Source of the DNA: Typha latifolia
Lineage: Eukaryota; Streptophyta; Magnoliopsida; Poales; Typhaceae
Direction of reading: 5' to 3'
NCBI GenBank assembly: GCA_019914945.1
Contig: CM034104.1
Coordinates: forward strand, 5,644,501 to 5,708,500
DNA: 64,000 bases
The translations under genes and the position numbers were made by a program. Every line of letters begins with the position of its first letter. The first letter of the stretch is position 1. The notes under the pieces are model-generated. The model saw only the letters and a program-made list of their open reading frames with translations. It did not search any database and had not been told where the DNA came from. This document shows, piece by piece, positions 50,098-60,470 of this stretch.

Positions 50098-50406
50098 TCA
50101 ATCCAAAATACAAATTCCTAAAGAAGTACGAAGATACCCAAATATCTGTAAATCCAAAGGTTTTGTAAACAAATCACCTTTCTTGACCCATATGGCCTTT
50201 GTTTTCATCCCATAAATAAAAGCACTTCTAGGTTTTTGCAAAAGTTTGCAATGAGGTCGAATATGCCCTAGAATGCCGCAATGATAGCATGTCAGAACAA
50301 ACCTTTTTCTACTCACCTTTTGTCGAGGAGTGTGACTAGAGTTTGCCTTTGGTACCATCGAAGATTCACCAGTTTGTATATTCAAGTTCTGTTTAGAAGG
50401 GTTCAT
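50098..50406 (-). CDS. Second zinc knuckle fused to the RNase H C-terminal stub
   Basis: 102-codon open frame. It has the Gag linker MNPSKQNLNIQTGES, KRFVLTCYHCGILGHIRPHC (CCHC), KTKAIWVKK, which in full-length relatives leads to the protease, and then directly DLFTKPLDLQIFGYLRTSLG, the usual last residues of copia RNase H (ADIFTKPLD...LRKSIG). The junction is in frame between KKG and DLFTK. It is part of the element's single polyprotein, separated here from Gag by later frameshifts. Confidence 0.8.
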   Translation of the reverse strand: MNPSKQNLNIQTGESSMVPKANSSHTPRQKVSRKRFVLTCYHCGILGHIRPHCKLLQKPRSAFIYGMKTKAIWVKKGDLFTKPLDLQIFGYLRTSLGICILD

Positions 50407-52003
50407 CCAAGATTGCTTTGTAAATGCGGTTGTTGGCTTCAGGTATTCCTCCTTTTGTATACCTGCGAAACAAATACGGTTTTGTTATTATTTGAATTAC
50501 CAAAGTATCCAACACCATACCTGTCTTTTCCGAGAGATCCGAGCTTTTAGAATCTCATCAAGTTTGTTCTTCCCTTTTAGAAATGTCACTTCCTTATTCA
50601 ATCGCTCTAGTTCAATTTCATCAGCCTTCATTTTATTTTTCGCATTGTCAAGTTGTTCAGAAAGGTCTTTGACACGTTTAAGCTCCAATTTGTACTTCTC
50701 CTCAAATTTAATTCTTTCTGGTTCAATTACCTTGAGTCGTTGATGTAGTCTAAGATTGCTTTTCTTGAGTTTAAACGACTCCAGGTACAGGTCATTATAT
50801 GTCTTTTGAATTTCAGATTCATCTTCTTCAGCTGGTAACATATCCTGATCATCTCTACTATCAGTATCAATAACGGAATCATTATTAAGTAGAGAAGAGG
50901 CAAAAGCTACAAAATTTTCTTCGTCTTTTCCAGAATCATCATCAGATTCATTTGAGTCATCCCAAGTAACTTTCATAGTTTTACCCTTTCTTTTTAAGGC
51001 GATTAGGGCATTCTTGTGCGATGTGTCCAAAACCAGAACATTCAAAACATTGAACTTTATTCTCAGAATTCTTATTTTTCTGTTTGACATTGTTGTTGGT
51101 ACCACTTGTATTTGAACTCACAGTATTCTTCTTTTTCACAAAGGCTTTGCTTTTATCAAGTTTTTCAGCATTCAACTTGTTTAGCTTTCGAAAGAATTTA
51201 TTGAACTTTTTGACAAACTTGGTCAACATCTCAACATCTAAATCACCTTCATCATCAGACTCCTCTAAATTTTGTTCAACTGTGGATAAGGCCATCCTTT
51301 TGGACTTCCTTGGTTTTGAAAGACTGGACTCAAATGTTTGTAGATTTCCTACCAATTGTTCAACTTTCATAGAATCGATATCCTTACTTTCCTCAATAGC
51401 TGTAACTTTTGCCTGAAACCTTTCTGGAAGAGACCTAAGGATCTTACGGACAATTCAGTTTTCAGGAATTTTCTCTCCTAGGTTGAAACTGGAGTTGACT
51501 ATATCACTCAGCTTTGCATAAAACTCATCAAATGTCTCATTCTCCTCCATACGCAGGGTTTCAAAACTAGTAGTCAACCTCTGAAGTTTTGAAAGTTTTA
51601 CAGCCATAGTTCCTTCATGAGTTGTTTCTAAGATTGTCCAAGCTTCTTTTGCTATCTCACAAGTAGAAATTCTTCTAAATTCTTCCGAGGAAACATAACT
51701 AAAAATTGCATTTATTGCCTTGCTATTCCATCCAACTTTTTCATAGTCTGACCTATCCCATGACTCTATCGGTTTATCAGCAAGTTTATCATCCACCATG
51801 TACATTGGTGGACTCCAACCGTTCACAATGGCCATCCATACTCGCTCATCTATAGACTTCAAATAAGCTCTCATCCTAGCTTTCCAATATCCATAATTTG
51901 ATCCATCTAGAATAGGAGGTCTAATAGATGATAGTCCATCTCTATGAAAATCCATGCCTATTTGATCTCTCTCAAAGGGTGAGAGAACTTTCTCTGATAC
52001 CAA
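50407..52003 (-). pseudogene. Copia Gag, nearly intact N-terminal two thirds
   Basis: 52003-51458 is open for 182 codons: DGLSSIRPPILDGSNYGYWK, KSIDERVWMAIVNGW, SWDRSDYEKVGWNSKAI, TTHEGTMAVKLSKLQ, ENETFDEFYAKLSDI, the UBN2-type copia Gag core. An in-frame TGA (51457-51455) sits where relatives have Arg, consistent with CGA to TGA decay. The frame continues to a CCHC zinc knuckle (CFECSGFGHIAQEC) near 51030, then shifts near 51000 into an acidic, coiled-coil-rich segment (to about 50520), followed by two further breaks. The first ATG overlaps the primer-binding site; a start at 51955 (MDFHRDG) is equally possible. Confidence 0.85.
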
Positions 52004-52004
52004 T

Positions 52005-53007
52005 TGAAAAAACCCCTAGACACACGTATGTATCTAAATACTAGGCAATGATATCACTCGTTCGCTTAAGTAAAAGTCTGTAGAAATATTAAGAACGAAA
52101 GTAGAGATGAACGCCAAGATTTTAACGTGGAAAAACCCAAACGGGAAAAAACCACGGATCCAAACTCGGATCAAAACCAATCACTAGAATAGTAGCAATT
52201 ATAAGACTGACTCTTAAAACAACCCGTCGATCCAAACGACTTTGTTCCTCTCAGTCTTGCTCGCTAGAACCCACGATTCACCGCTTCTCGTGATTGAAGT
52301 ACAATCTCAGTAACCCTCGAGATTGATCTTTCATCTAGATAGCCCTTAAGACGAAAGATTAACTTTTGTAGATGAGTGGAAACTTGTTAATTGAAGAACC
52401 GATGTAGCCTCAAGAAGTCTCCTTCAATAATGCTTCTTCAACCACCATAGAGATAGGGTTTCACAATCCTTATATATGATCTCCAAGATAGAGCCAAATC
52501 CAAATCTTATCCGTACTCACGAAAACATAAGATAGAGCCAAATCCTAATCTTATCCGTACTCACGAAAGTACAAGATAGAGCCAAATCCAAATCTTATCC
52601 GCACTCATGAAAGTACAAGATAGAGCCAAATCCTAATCTTATCCGTACTCACAAAAGTACAATATTCTTAAACTTTGTTGGTGCGTTCGAACGAGCTCGA
52701 GTGCGTTCGAACGCGACAGCTTGAATTCTTCAGGTTGCGTTCGAACGCGTTTATGAACGCAGCTCTCGATCTATGTGAACACAGTACTCGCGTTCGAACG
52801 CGTTTGTGAACGCGACTCTCTGTCTGTGTGAACGCAGTACCCGCGTTCGAACGCGTTTGTGAACGCGATGTGAACTCGACGGCTTTTCTCCAATAATCTT
52901 GCAATTCTTCAAACCAGAGATATTCTAGACTTGTGTAAAGCTCATATACATGAAAAAATATACTTAGAATATTTTGTACACAATTGCCAACAAATAAAAA
53001 CCTAACA
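52005..53007 (-). repeat. 5' LTR of the copia element (right copy)
   Basis: 1003 bp, near-identical to the left copy; mismatches cluster in the first 230 bases. It holds the same tandem words (52486-52660) and palindromes (52683-52860). In element orientation this copy carries the promoter. Confidence 0.93.
52682..52870. repeat. Array of GCGTTCGAACGC palindromes (right LTR)
   Basis: Five GTTCGAA cores in the same order as in the left LTR, with slightly more sites in the full 12-bp palindrome form. CpG-rich compared with its surroundings. Confidence 0.85.
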
Positions 53008-53387
53008 ACTTCCTAATCTCCAACATTTGTATTTACGCCCTTTGCAGATTCGAACTGTAGAAGGAAAGAAAATACGAAATAACGTGGGTGATGGTGGTGG
53101 TGACGGGTGGAGTGGATGTTAGGGTTATGGATGAATATAGAGGTGAAGGTGGATGGTGGATGTGATTAAGGGAAGTAGACGAAGGGAACGAAGTGGTTGA
53201 GAACCCAAAGAAAAAGGGTGGCTCGACAGTCAAGGGAGATTAGAAGTTAGGAAAAACATTGCTAATTGTATAGGTAGAAGGATGGTGAAGATGGAGGAGG
53301 GAGAAGTCATAGAGAGAAGATAAGAGGCAAGAAATTAATAATCTAATTGCATAATGAAGTTAGCTGCCATCCACATATTTATAGAGG

Positions 53388-53945
53388 CTAGCCAATAAGT
53401 CTTAAAATAATATGAAACCCTAATTCTAGAGGATTCCCGTCGATCACGTTCGAACGCGCCCAATTGTGTTCGAACGCACCCAAAAAGCTCCATCTCTGTT
53501 TGTGTGAATGCGATGTAGGCGTTTGAATGTGGGCGTTCGAACTCACCCGACCACATTCGAATGCACAATATGCGTTCTCTGTATTTGCGAACCTGATGCA
53601 GGCGTTCGCAAAGGCGTTCGAATGCAATATCCATGCTATAGATGTCAACTTTGCATGTGGCATCATATTCTCTTGCCACTCTTCTCTCTGCACTAAAATG
53701 TCACAAGAAAATGGATTGAATAGAAGATCCTCTAGTAAGTGAAGCTTTCGTCGAATATCGGCATCCAAATACACATAAACTCCTTGGATAGTTGACCTCA
53801 TGCATTTATTAAGAACACTTGCATTACATAAAAATTCTCTGACTACTTCCACATATGCAGTCCTTATCATCTTGCAAATTTGTAACTGACCACACGCAGT
53901 GAACAAGCTCTCAATCCCCAACGATGCAAAGTTAGCTAATACCAC
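53388..53945 (-). CDS. Extra 3' ORF, 'putative plant transposon protein' type, 185 aa
   Basis: An unbroken 185-codon frame. TAYVEVVREFLCNASVLNKC and a TIQGVYVYLDADIRRKL segment fit the pattern VREFYANL...VRGV.V..........I, common in the extra ORF downstream of pol in SIRE-like and other plant retroelements. It lies 3' of RNase H in element orientation, as expected. The C-terminal third overlaps GTTCGAA-palindrome DNA. A short frame at 54133-54324 may be the original N-terminus. Function unknown; that it is open while pol is riddled with stops may be chance. Confidence 0.5.
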   Translation of the reverse strand: MVLANFASLGIESLFTACGQLQICKMIRTAYVEVVREFLCNASVLNKCMRSTIQGVYVYLDADIRRKLHLLEDLLFNPFSCDILVQREEWQENMMPHAKLTSIAWILHSNAFANACIRFANTENAYCAFECGRVSSNAHIQTPTSHSHKQRWSFLGAFEHNWARSNVIDGNPLELGFHIILRLIG

Positions 53946-55259
53946 TAGCCTCTAAATCAACAAATTTGTCATCTTCAATCACTCAAAGAACATCAAAGTA
54001 GAAACTCTATCATGATTAAAACTTGAAAACGCACAAAATTGAACTAAGATCAAGGTGCTAATTTGAAGGAAAAACAAGAAAAATTATTTTCGAATCATAC
54101 CTTGAAATTTTGAAGTTCAACACCCAAAAATACTAGATCCGAAGAAGAAAACTCCTTTTAAAGGTAGTAGAGTGGAAATTTAGTGGAAAGCATGGGTTTT
54201 TGGGTGGTTTGAGAGGGTGGAAGAAGTGGGGTTGAGGGTTTGAAGATGGAGAAGATGAAAAAGTTAGGGTCCAGATGTAATATAAAAGAGAAACCCGCTT
54301 GTGTTTGAACGAACTAGTTCCCATGTTTGAGCGTGACCCTTTTTTTAATTCCAGAAAATCCTAAATATTTTTGGAAATGCACTTCTAAAACTTCAGAGAT
54401 AAATTTACGACATAAGTATGTCAATCAAATGAAATAAGTCATACACAGATCAATCAAGCCATCAAGAGTATATTATGTTTAACTCTAATGCATCACACAT
54501 AAATTAAAGATTAATCTTGGTTGATCATAACAAAATGCATATGTAAGTTGAGCATAGACAACATGAAATAATCTTCTTAAATAAGATTTCCTATTAAAAA
54601 AAATAATGCAACATAGTAGTCAAACCAACTTAGTATCAATTGATACACTTTTCGACTTATTCACCAAACTTAACAAGAACTTTTTCTGTATTATTTTAAT
54701 CACTTATACTATATAGATGCAATGACGGCTTTCACATATGAATAGGTAGCTTTTTTTATAGTACATCATGAACAATATAAAAATATAGTATTTTAAATTT
54801 ACAAGCAAAGTACTGAGTCAAACTGGACTCTAAACAAGACGGCTGTCACTTTAAATCATTGTAGCCATTTTAATTGATTTTTTTCTAATATAATATTTTT
54901 GACTAAATATGTGGTCAAACTGTGCAAATCACAATTAATAGTGAACTACCCAAGAGAATATTTCATGAAATCATGCTCACTCAAGAATATACACATGTCA
55001 TTAAGGCATTAAATAAAAATAACACAACATACTTCAAGATGTCAAAATTGACTATAATCACTCAAAATCAAATAAAGGTCCTATACATATCAAGAAAATA
55101 TTTTGAATCTAGAAGTACACCAAATTTTTTTTTTATAGAAACTCTTAACATCAAAGGAAAAACTCATATGGAAACTAAAAAATAAATTGAAAGATTTGCA
55201 AATCAACCAAAAGACAAATGACTCAACCTGAAAACCTTAAAATAAAAAAAAATACTCAA

Positions 55260-56820
55260 TCCAAAGTACAAATCCCTAAAGAAGATATGTAAACAAATCG
55301 CCCAACTATTTTTCCGTCTCAACATGTTCTAGTGCTATTACTTTATTTTCAACCAACTCACGTATAAAATGATGTCGGATGTCAATATATTTCATACGTG
55401 AGTATTGAATAGAATTTTTCGATATATTAATAACACTCATACTGTCACAATAAACAATAATTATGTCCTATTCAATATCATAGTCCCTAATCATCTGTTT
55501 CATCCACAATAATTGTGAATAACAACTGCCCGTTGTAATATAATCTACATCTACAGTAGATAAAGATATAGAATTATGCTTCTTACTGTGCCAAGCAACA
55601 AGATTATTTTAAACATAAAATAACTACAAGAGGTACTTTTTTTGTCATCACATGAACCTACCCAATTAGAATATGTGTATTCCGATATGATAGCACTCGG
55701 ATCATACATATATCAGATACCCAAATTAACTATGTCATTGACATATTTTATTGTACGTTTCACGGCAAATAAATGTGTATCCTTAGATTTAAACTGAAGC
55801 CAAGCACACACACCAACACTGAATGCAATGTCTGGTCTACTCGTAGTTAAGTACGAAAGATCACCAATCATGCTCTTATATAATGTTTGGTCAACACTTT
55901 TTTTCTAAAATATTATTTTCTAGTTTGGTAGTTGTACTCATAGGAGTTCTAGCATGTTTTACAATTTTCAATCTGAATTTTGTCACTAGATTCCTAGCAT
56001 ACTTGGTTTGAGCAATAAAAATTCTTTTTACCAATTGAGTAATTTGAAGTCTCAAAAAGAACTTCAACTCACCCATCATGCTCATCTCAAAATGACTATG
56101 CATAAGATTTGCTAACTCTTTAGTCAAATTTTGACTTGTTGCCCTGAAGGCAATATTATTCATATAAATTTATGCCACAACTAAACTCTTGTTCTCACGT
56201 CTAATGAATAAAGTATTGTCCACTCCTCGAGTGAACCCCGCATCCACTAAAAAAGTGGTCACTTTTCATACCAAGCTCTTGGAGCTTATTTTACCCCGTA
56301 GAGAGCGTTTTCAATTTATACACATGAGAATGAAATTTATGATCTTTAAAACCCTTAAGTTGTTTAAGATATACGTCTTCATTTAAAATACCTTTCAAGA
56401 AAACACTTTTAACATCTATCTGAAATAATTTAAATTTTAAATGACAAGCAATGACAAGAAGTATACGAATCGACTCTAGTCGAGCAACAAGTACAAATGT
56501 CTCGTCAAAATCTATACTATCAACCTAAGTGTATCTCTTTGCTACTAGTCTAGCTTTATTTCTAACTATATTGTCGTGTTCATCACTTTTATTCTTGTAT
56601 ATTCATTATGCTTCAATTATGTTCACATTCTTAGGTCTAGGAACTAAATACCATGTCATTTCTAGTAAATGATACCTCACTTTGAATTTGTTTTCTTGTC
56701 TTTATTAGCCCATTCACATCTCCGATCACTTGTGACAGTGGACGATTTAATTTTACTCTAGCTGATGGTTCCAATATGCTGCCATCATCTTTCTTCTCTT
56801 CAACCATGTCCACGTTCTTT
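55260..56820 (-). pseudogene. Copia reverse transcriptase and RNase H remnant
   Basis: RT is seen in pieces: QIDVKSVFLKGILNEDVYLKQ and YKLKTLSTGIKRAPRAWYEK at about 56450-56230, then FEMSMMGELKFFLRLQITQ and TPMSTTTKLE in the 55891-56163 frame. RNase H follows: WVGSCDDKKST, AWHSKKHNSISLSTVD, YCDSMSVINISKNSIQYSR, HFIRELVENKVI, LGDLFT. The order is that of Ty1/copia. Multiple stops and shifts. Confidence 0.85.
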
Positions 56821-56822
56821 TT

Positions 56823-57600
56823 TTAGATTGTTTGAGTTAACTCTTTTTCTTTATCTTCATCAAGTGTACTTGTAGAAATAATAATGTGAGTAACTTCAGA
56901 TTTTTCATCAACGGTATCATCTACAATGACATTACCAGATTCTATTATAGTAGAAGTGTCAAGATTTAATACTCTATAAACCCTATTATTATTAGAATAC
57001 CCTAAGAAAATATCAATTGCTACTCCTAGTATCAAATTTAGTCAAATATTCTCTATCATGCAAGATATAATATTTGCTACCAAACACTCGAAAATATTTA
57101 ACATTGGGTTTCTTACCTTTCCACAATTCATATGTTGTCATTTTCGTACTTGATCTTAGATAGACACGATTGATCACATGCATCGCTGTATTTACTACAT
57201 CGGTTCAAAATCTTTAAAGAACTTTTTTAGCATGCAATATAACCCTCGTCATTTCCTACACAACATGGTTTTTCTCTCCACAATCCTGTTCTATTGTGGA
57301 GTTATGGGTGCTGAAAATTCATGCTTAATATTATAGAATCACAAAACATAGGATAACTCTCATTTTCAAATTCTCTACTATAGTTAGAACGAATCCTAAC
57401 TAAGGTAGTAGATTTTTTATTATTTAGTTTCAAGTATAGAGATTTAAAAACTTCAAAAATTTCAGATTTTTCGCGTAAAAAGACAACCTAGGTATATCTG
57501 GAGTAATCATCAACCATTAAAAATATATATCATTTACCTCCGAGACTTTTAGATTTATGGGTCCCACAAAGTCCATATGAACTAATTGTAAAACACAGTC
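56823..57600 (-). pseudogene. Copia integrase remnant
   Basis: The 56823-57035 frame has FLGYSNNNRVYRVLNLDTST and ESGNVIVDD, the conserved end of the integrase region. 57040-57600 gives NFSAPITPQQNRIVERK-like and LVHMDFVGPI-like segments with stops. Upstream (right) it abuts Gag without a protease. Confidence 0.8.
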
Positions 57601-57609
57601 AATGATATC

Positions 57610-58225
57610 TGCATTTACTTTCTTCAATCGTAGTAACTTTACCTTGAATATTTCAGGTAGGGACCTAATGATCTTTCGAATAATTTGGTGCTTAGAATTT
57701 TTTTTTCTTTTAGGTTGTAACTGGAATTGATCATGTCACTTAGTTTTGTATAGATCTCATCAAAGGTCTCATTATTTTCTATGCGAAGAGTTTCAAAACT
57801 AATTATCGATCTCTGAAGCTTTGAAAGCTTAATAGCTATGGTTCCTTCATTTGTAGATTCTAAGATCGTCCAAGCAACTTTAGCAATCTCATATGTAGAA
57901 ATTCTTCAGAATTCATCCAAAAAAACACAACTGAAAATAACATTAATGACTTTGTTATTCTAGTCAATGTTTTCAAAATCCGACCTACCCCAAGACTTAG
58001 AAGGTTTTTCAACTAACTTATCATTCACCGAGTGCATCGATGCACTCCAACCATTTACAACGGCAAGTCAAACTCGCTCGTTTATAGACTTCATGAATGC
58101 TCTCAACCTAGCTTTCCAATATCTATGGTTTGATCCATCAAAAATACAAGGCCTAATTGAAGATTGTCTAACTCTATGGAAATCCATGCCTAGCGAATCT
58201 CTCTCCAAGGTAAGAGAGCCTACTC
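57610..58225 (-). pseudogene. Copia Gag remnant
   Basis: Parallels the younger element's Gag: SSIRPCIFDGSNHRYWKARL, KSINERV, VVNGWSASMHSVNDKL, AIKLSKLQRSIISFETLRI, NNETFDEIYTKLSDMINSS. At least three in-frame stops. Confidence 0.85.
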
Positions 58226-58235
58226 TGATACCAAT

Positions 58236-58532
58236 TAAAAAACTTAGATACGCATATGTATTTAAATCCTAGGTAATAATTCTAACCTTGTGAAAACGCC
58301 TGAGTCTGCATTTGAACAACCAAAACACATTCTCTATATGTGAGAATAACTGAGATTGCTTTCAGATGAGATCCAAGTGCGTTCGAACGTGGTACAAATG
58401 CAATGACTTATCACCTCTAGATTTTGATAATCTTCAGTCAGAATACTTTCAAAACTTCTATAAATGCTCATATATATATGTATAAAAGCACTTAGATTAT
58501 TTTGTACATATTTGTCAATACTAAAAACATCA
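58236..58532 (-). repeat. Shortened 5' LTR remnant of the old copia element
   Basis: Starts TAAAAAACTTAGATACGCATATG beside the primer-binding site, parallel to TGAAAAAACCCCTAGACACACGTATG of the younger LTR. It contains one GTGCGTTCGAACGTGG palindrome and ends ACTAAAAACATCA, parallel to AATAAAAACCTAACA. Much of the LTR interior is deleted. Confidence 0.65.
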
Positions 58533-58878
58533 AAGTGTAGTTTTTGGCATTAATTACTATAAGAAAGTTTTTGTACTTGGCTTAGAGAGTGCCAAAAGAA
58601 TAAACATTGGTTGCTTGGATATTAGGCATCTGTTCTATAAGCTGGGGGAAATTACACTAGCAATTGTGACGAGACGACAATAGCATAGTATATCTGAGCT
58701 AAATGATGCAGTAATTTGCACAAGATAAATTTCAATATTCTTAACTAGCAATTATGGCATTTTTATTTCTGTCATTGTACAAATTATTTGAGATTCCTCA
58801 AGATAGAGGTTCATTAGAAAGGGTTCTTAAATGTTACACTAAATCTTCGTGCTATAATAATTAGTTAGAATGATGTAC

Positions 58879-59835
58879 CTTGTGGTTGTAGTATCCCGCA
58901 GCATACCCGCCTATAAGCAGATCTAGAAATGAAACCATGTTACTGCTGTACGAGCTGAATAGATAAGAAATACAATGTGAATCTACCAAATTTCAAACAA
59001 ATATATGAACCAACCTGCAAAAATTTGACTAAAACAGCAAAGAAATCTGCCCTCTGGCAGAGGGGGAAAAACGTGTCTTTCCCCCAACATTTCGATCAAC
59101 ATCAGATATGGATAAAGTTCCAACAGGGACATACTTTGTGTGCAGCTCTAAATCTACACTAGCAAACCATATCTGCAGAAGAAAGTGCATTGATGTTCTT
59201 TATTGATCATATGAAACATGATTGAAATAAGCCATTATTAGTAGTTTGTCTTGTAAGACATAAAGACTGAGTAAAACATTGCCAGAGATAAAAAAAAAAT
59301 CATGGGATTCCAGCATTCAAGCCCATCCAAAAACAGATTTTAGTGTCATAGAAGCCTATACTTATCTAAGCGAGAGTTGGAATAATAAAATAAGATAAAA
59401 TATACAAATACGAACATTGTATATCCTTATTTTTAATACTTTTCTTCTTTTTAAGTTTTCTAAAATGATTCGGACATTTCCAACCATTTGGGAATATCTT
59501 TTTTTTCTGAATGTGAAGATTTATCACTTAACATTATACTGCTTATTGCATCCAACCATCAAGGCACTGTGCATAAATGCAAATAGAAACAAAAGGAACG
59601 AAATAAAAGATGCTACTACATTGTAAGATTAACTCCAAATTTTGTACTAGCAATAAGAAAGGTTTTCTAACAAAATATTAATACAAATAAGCTAAAGAAG
59701 TACAAGACATTACTGACCTGACGAAGACTCAAAGAACCAGCACGAAAAGTTTTTGCAGCAAGAAGTTTCAGATATACTTGTTCAAGAAGAGATTCACCAG
59801 CTTCATAGTGTTTTGCAATTCTCAAAAGAGTATCC
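58879..59835 (-). pseudogene. M3-family oligopeptidase (oligopeptidase A/TOP-like) fragment
   Basis: Three GT-AG-bounded exons. 59835-59718 encodes DTLLRIAKHYEAGESLLEQV...FRAGSLSLRQ. 59172-59015 encodes IWFASVDLELHTKYVP, then KTR, then, after a frame change, PPLPEGRFLCCFSQIFAG. 58910-58879 encodes [11 protein letters not shown]. This is the C-terminal part of thimet/oligopeptidase A-type metallopeptidases (SLRQ..[37 protein letters not shown]). The middle exon is 158 nt, off by +1 or -2 at CGTTTTTCCCCC. The zinc-binding HEXXH exon and the exons after AAGYYNHK are absent. Probably a gene relic cut by the copia insertions at 58.5 kb. Confidence 0.85.
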
Positions 59836-60109
59836 CTGACACAGATAAAATTGAATCATTGATAAAAAAAAATATCTCTACATATCTAATATTCGGTAGT
59901 GCATAGAGTCCAATTTGGGTGAGTATCCCTGACTGAATGCATTTTAGCATAGAAAATGAAACAGAACCTAGTTCGATCAAAACTTCTCTTGAACTACTGT
60001 TACCATAGAAAATGAACCACAACCTAGTCCAATCAAAACTTCGCTTGAACTACTAACCTGATTTAGCCCAAGCAAAAAACATATGCATTGCAATATTCCT
60101 TCCTAACCG

Positions 60110-60470
60110 CAAACTCCAGCGTCCACATCCCCGGAGACAAAGACATCCGTCATTTGGATACGGGGGCGATAATCTACTCATCGAGGACCACCGGGCTGGT
60201 GAAGGGTGTGGTGCTCTCCCACCGCAACCTGATAGCCAGGTGACATCTATAGGAACTCACATGGAAGAACTCGAGTTGGTCCTTGAGATACTCAAGCGTG
60301 GTCGTGGTCACATTGGGGCTCTTCGCCTCCGCCATGGCGGCGTCATCGTCCACTCCCCATCCTCCTTAACGAAGACGAGCCTATTCCTCCTATCCATGCC
60401 ATCCTTCTCCATCGTCGGATTCGGCAGAATGATTTGCGAAATGCACGCGGGAGATTTTCCCACATAAAAA
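60110..60470 (+). pseudogene. 4-coumarate:CoA ligase-like acyl-adenylating enzyme fragment
   Basis: 60142-60243 reads DIRHLDTGAIIYSSRTTGLV then KGVVLSHRNLIAR, then a stop. This is the AMP-binding box I of 4CL-like enzymes (YSSGTTG.SKGVVL.HRNLIA), with the first loop Gly changed to Arg. After a frame change, 60370-60430 reads SLFLLSMPSFSIVGFGRM, like the following FL...PLFHIFGF block. GC-rich compared with its surroundings. A short relic, not a gene. Confidence 0.75.

Larger units (their letters stand above)
47443..53007 (-). mobile_element. Ty1/copia LTR retrotransposon with pol deleted
   Basis: 5565 bp. LTRs 47443-48444 and 52005-53007 (TGAAAAAACCCCTAGACAC...AAAAACCTAACA) agree closely. A perfect target duplication ACTTC lies at 47438-47442 and 53008-53012. 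On the minus strand the primer-binding site TGGTATCAGAGA (52002-51991) lies two bases inside the 5' LTR; the polypurine tract AAAGGGGGAGA is at about 48455-48445, next to the 3' LTR. The interior holds Gag with two zinc knuckles and a coiled coil, then jumps straight to the last residues of RNase H, so protease, integrase and RT are missing. 48445-50097 is the long 3' untranslated/extra-ORF region, also found in the old relative at 54.0-55.2 kb. Likely SIRE/Maximus-type by the long Gag. Confidence 0.93.
53388..58532 (-). mobile_element. Old, full-order copia relative (3' part rearranged)
   Basis: Minus-strand order from right to left: LTR remnant 58236-58532, primer-binding site near 58233-58222 (TGGTATCAGAG), Gag, integrase, RT, RNase H, non-coding 54.0-55.2 kb, extra ORF. 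Its non-coding stretch (GGAAATGCACTTCTA..., CAATCAAATGAAATAAGTCATACACAGATC) is clearly homologous to 49140-50100 of the younger element, so they are one family. Many stops; Gag runs directly into integrase, so zinc knuckle and protease are deleted. A matching 3' LTR was not found. Confidence 0.85.
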
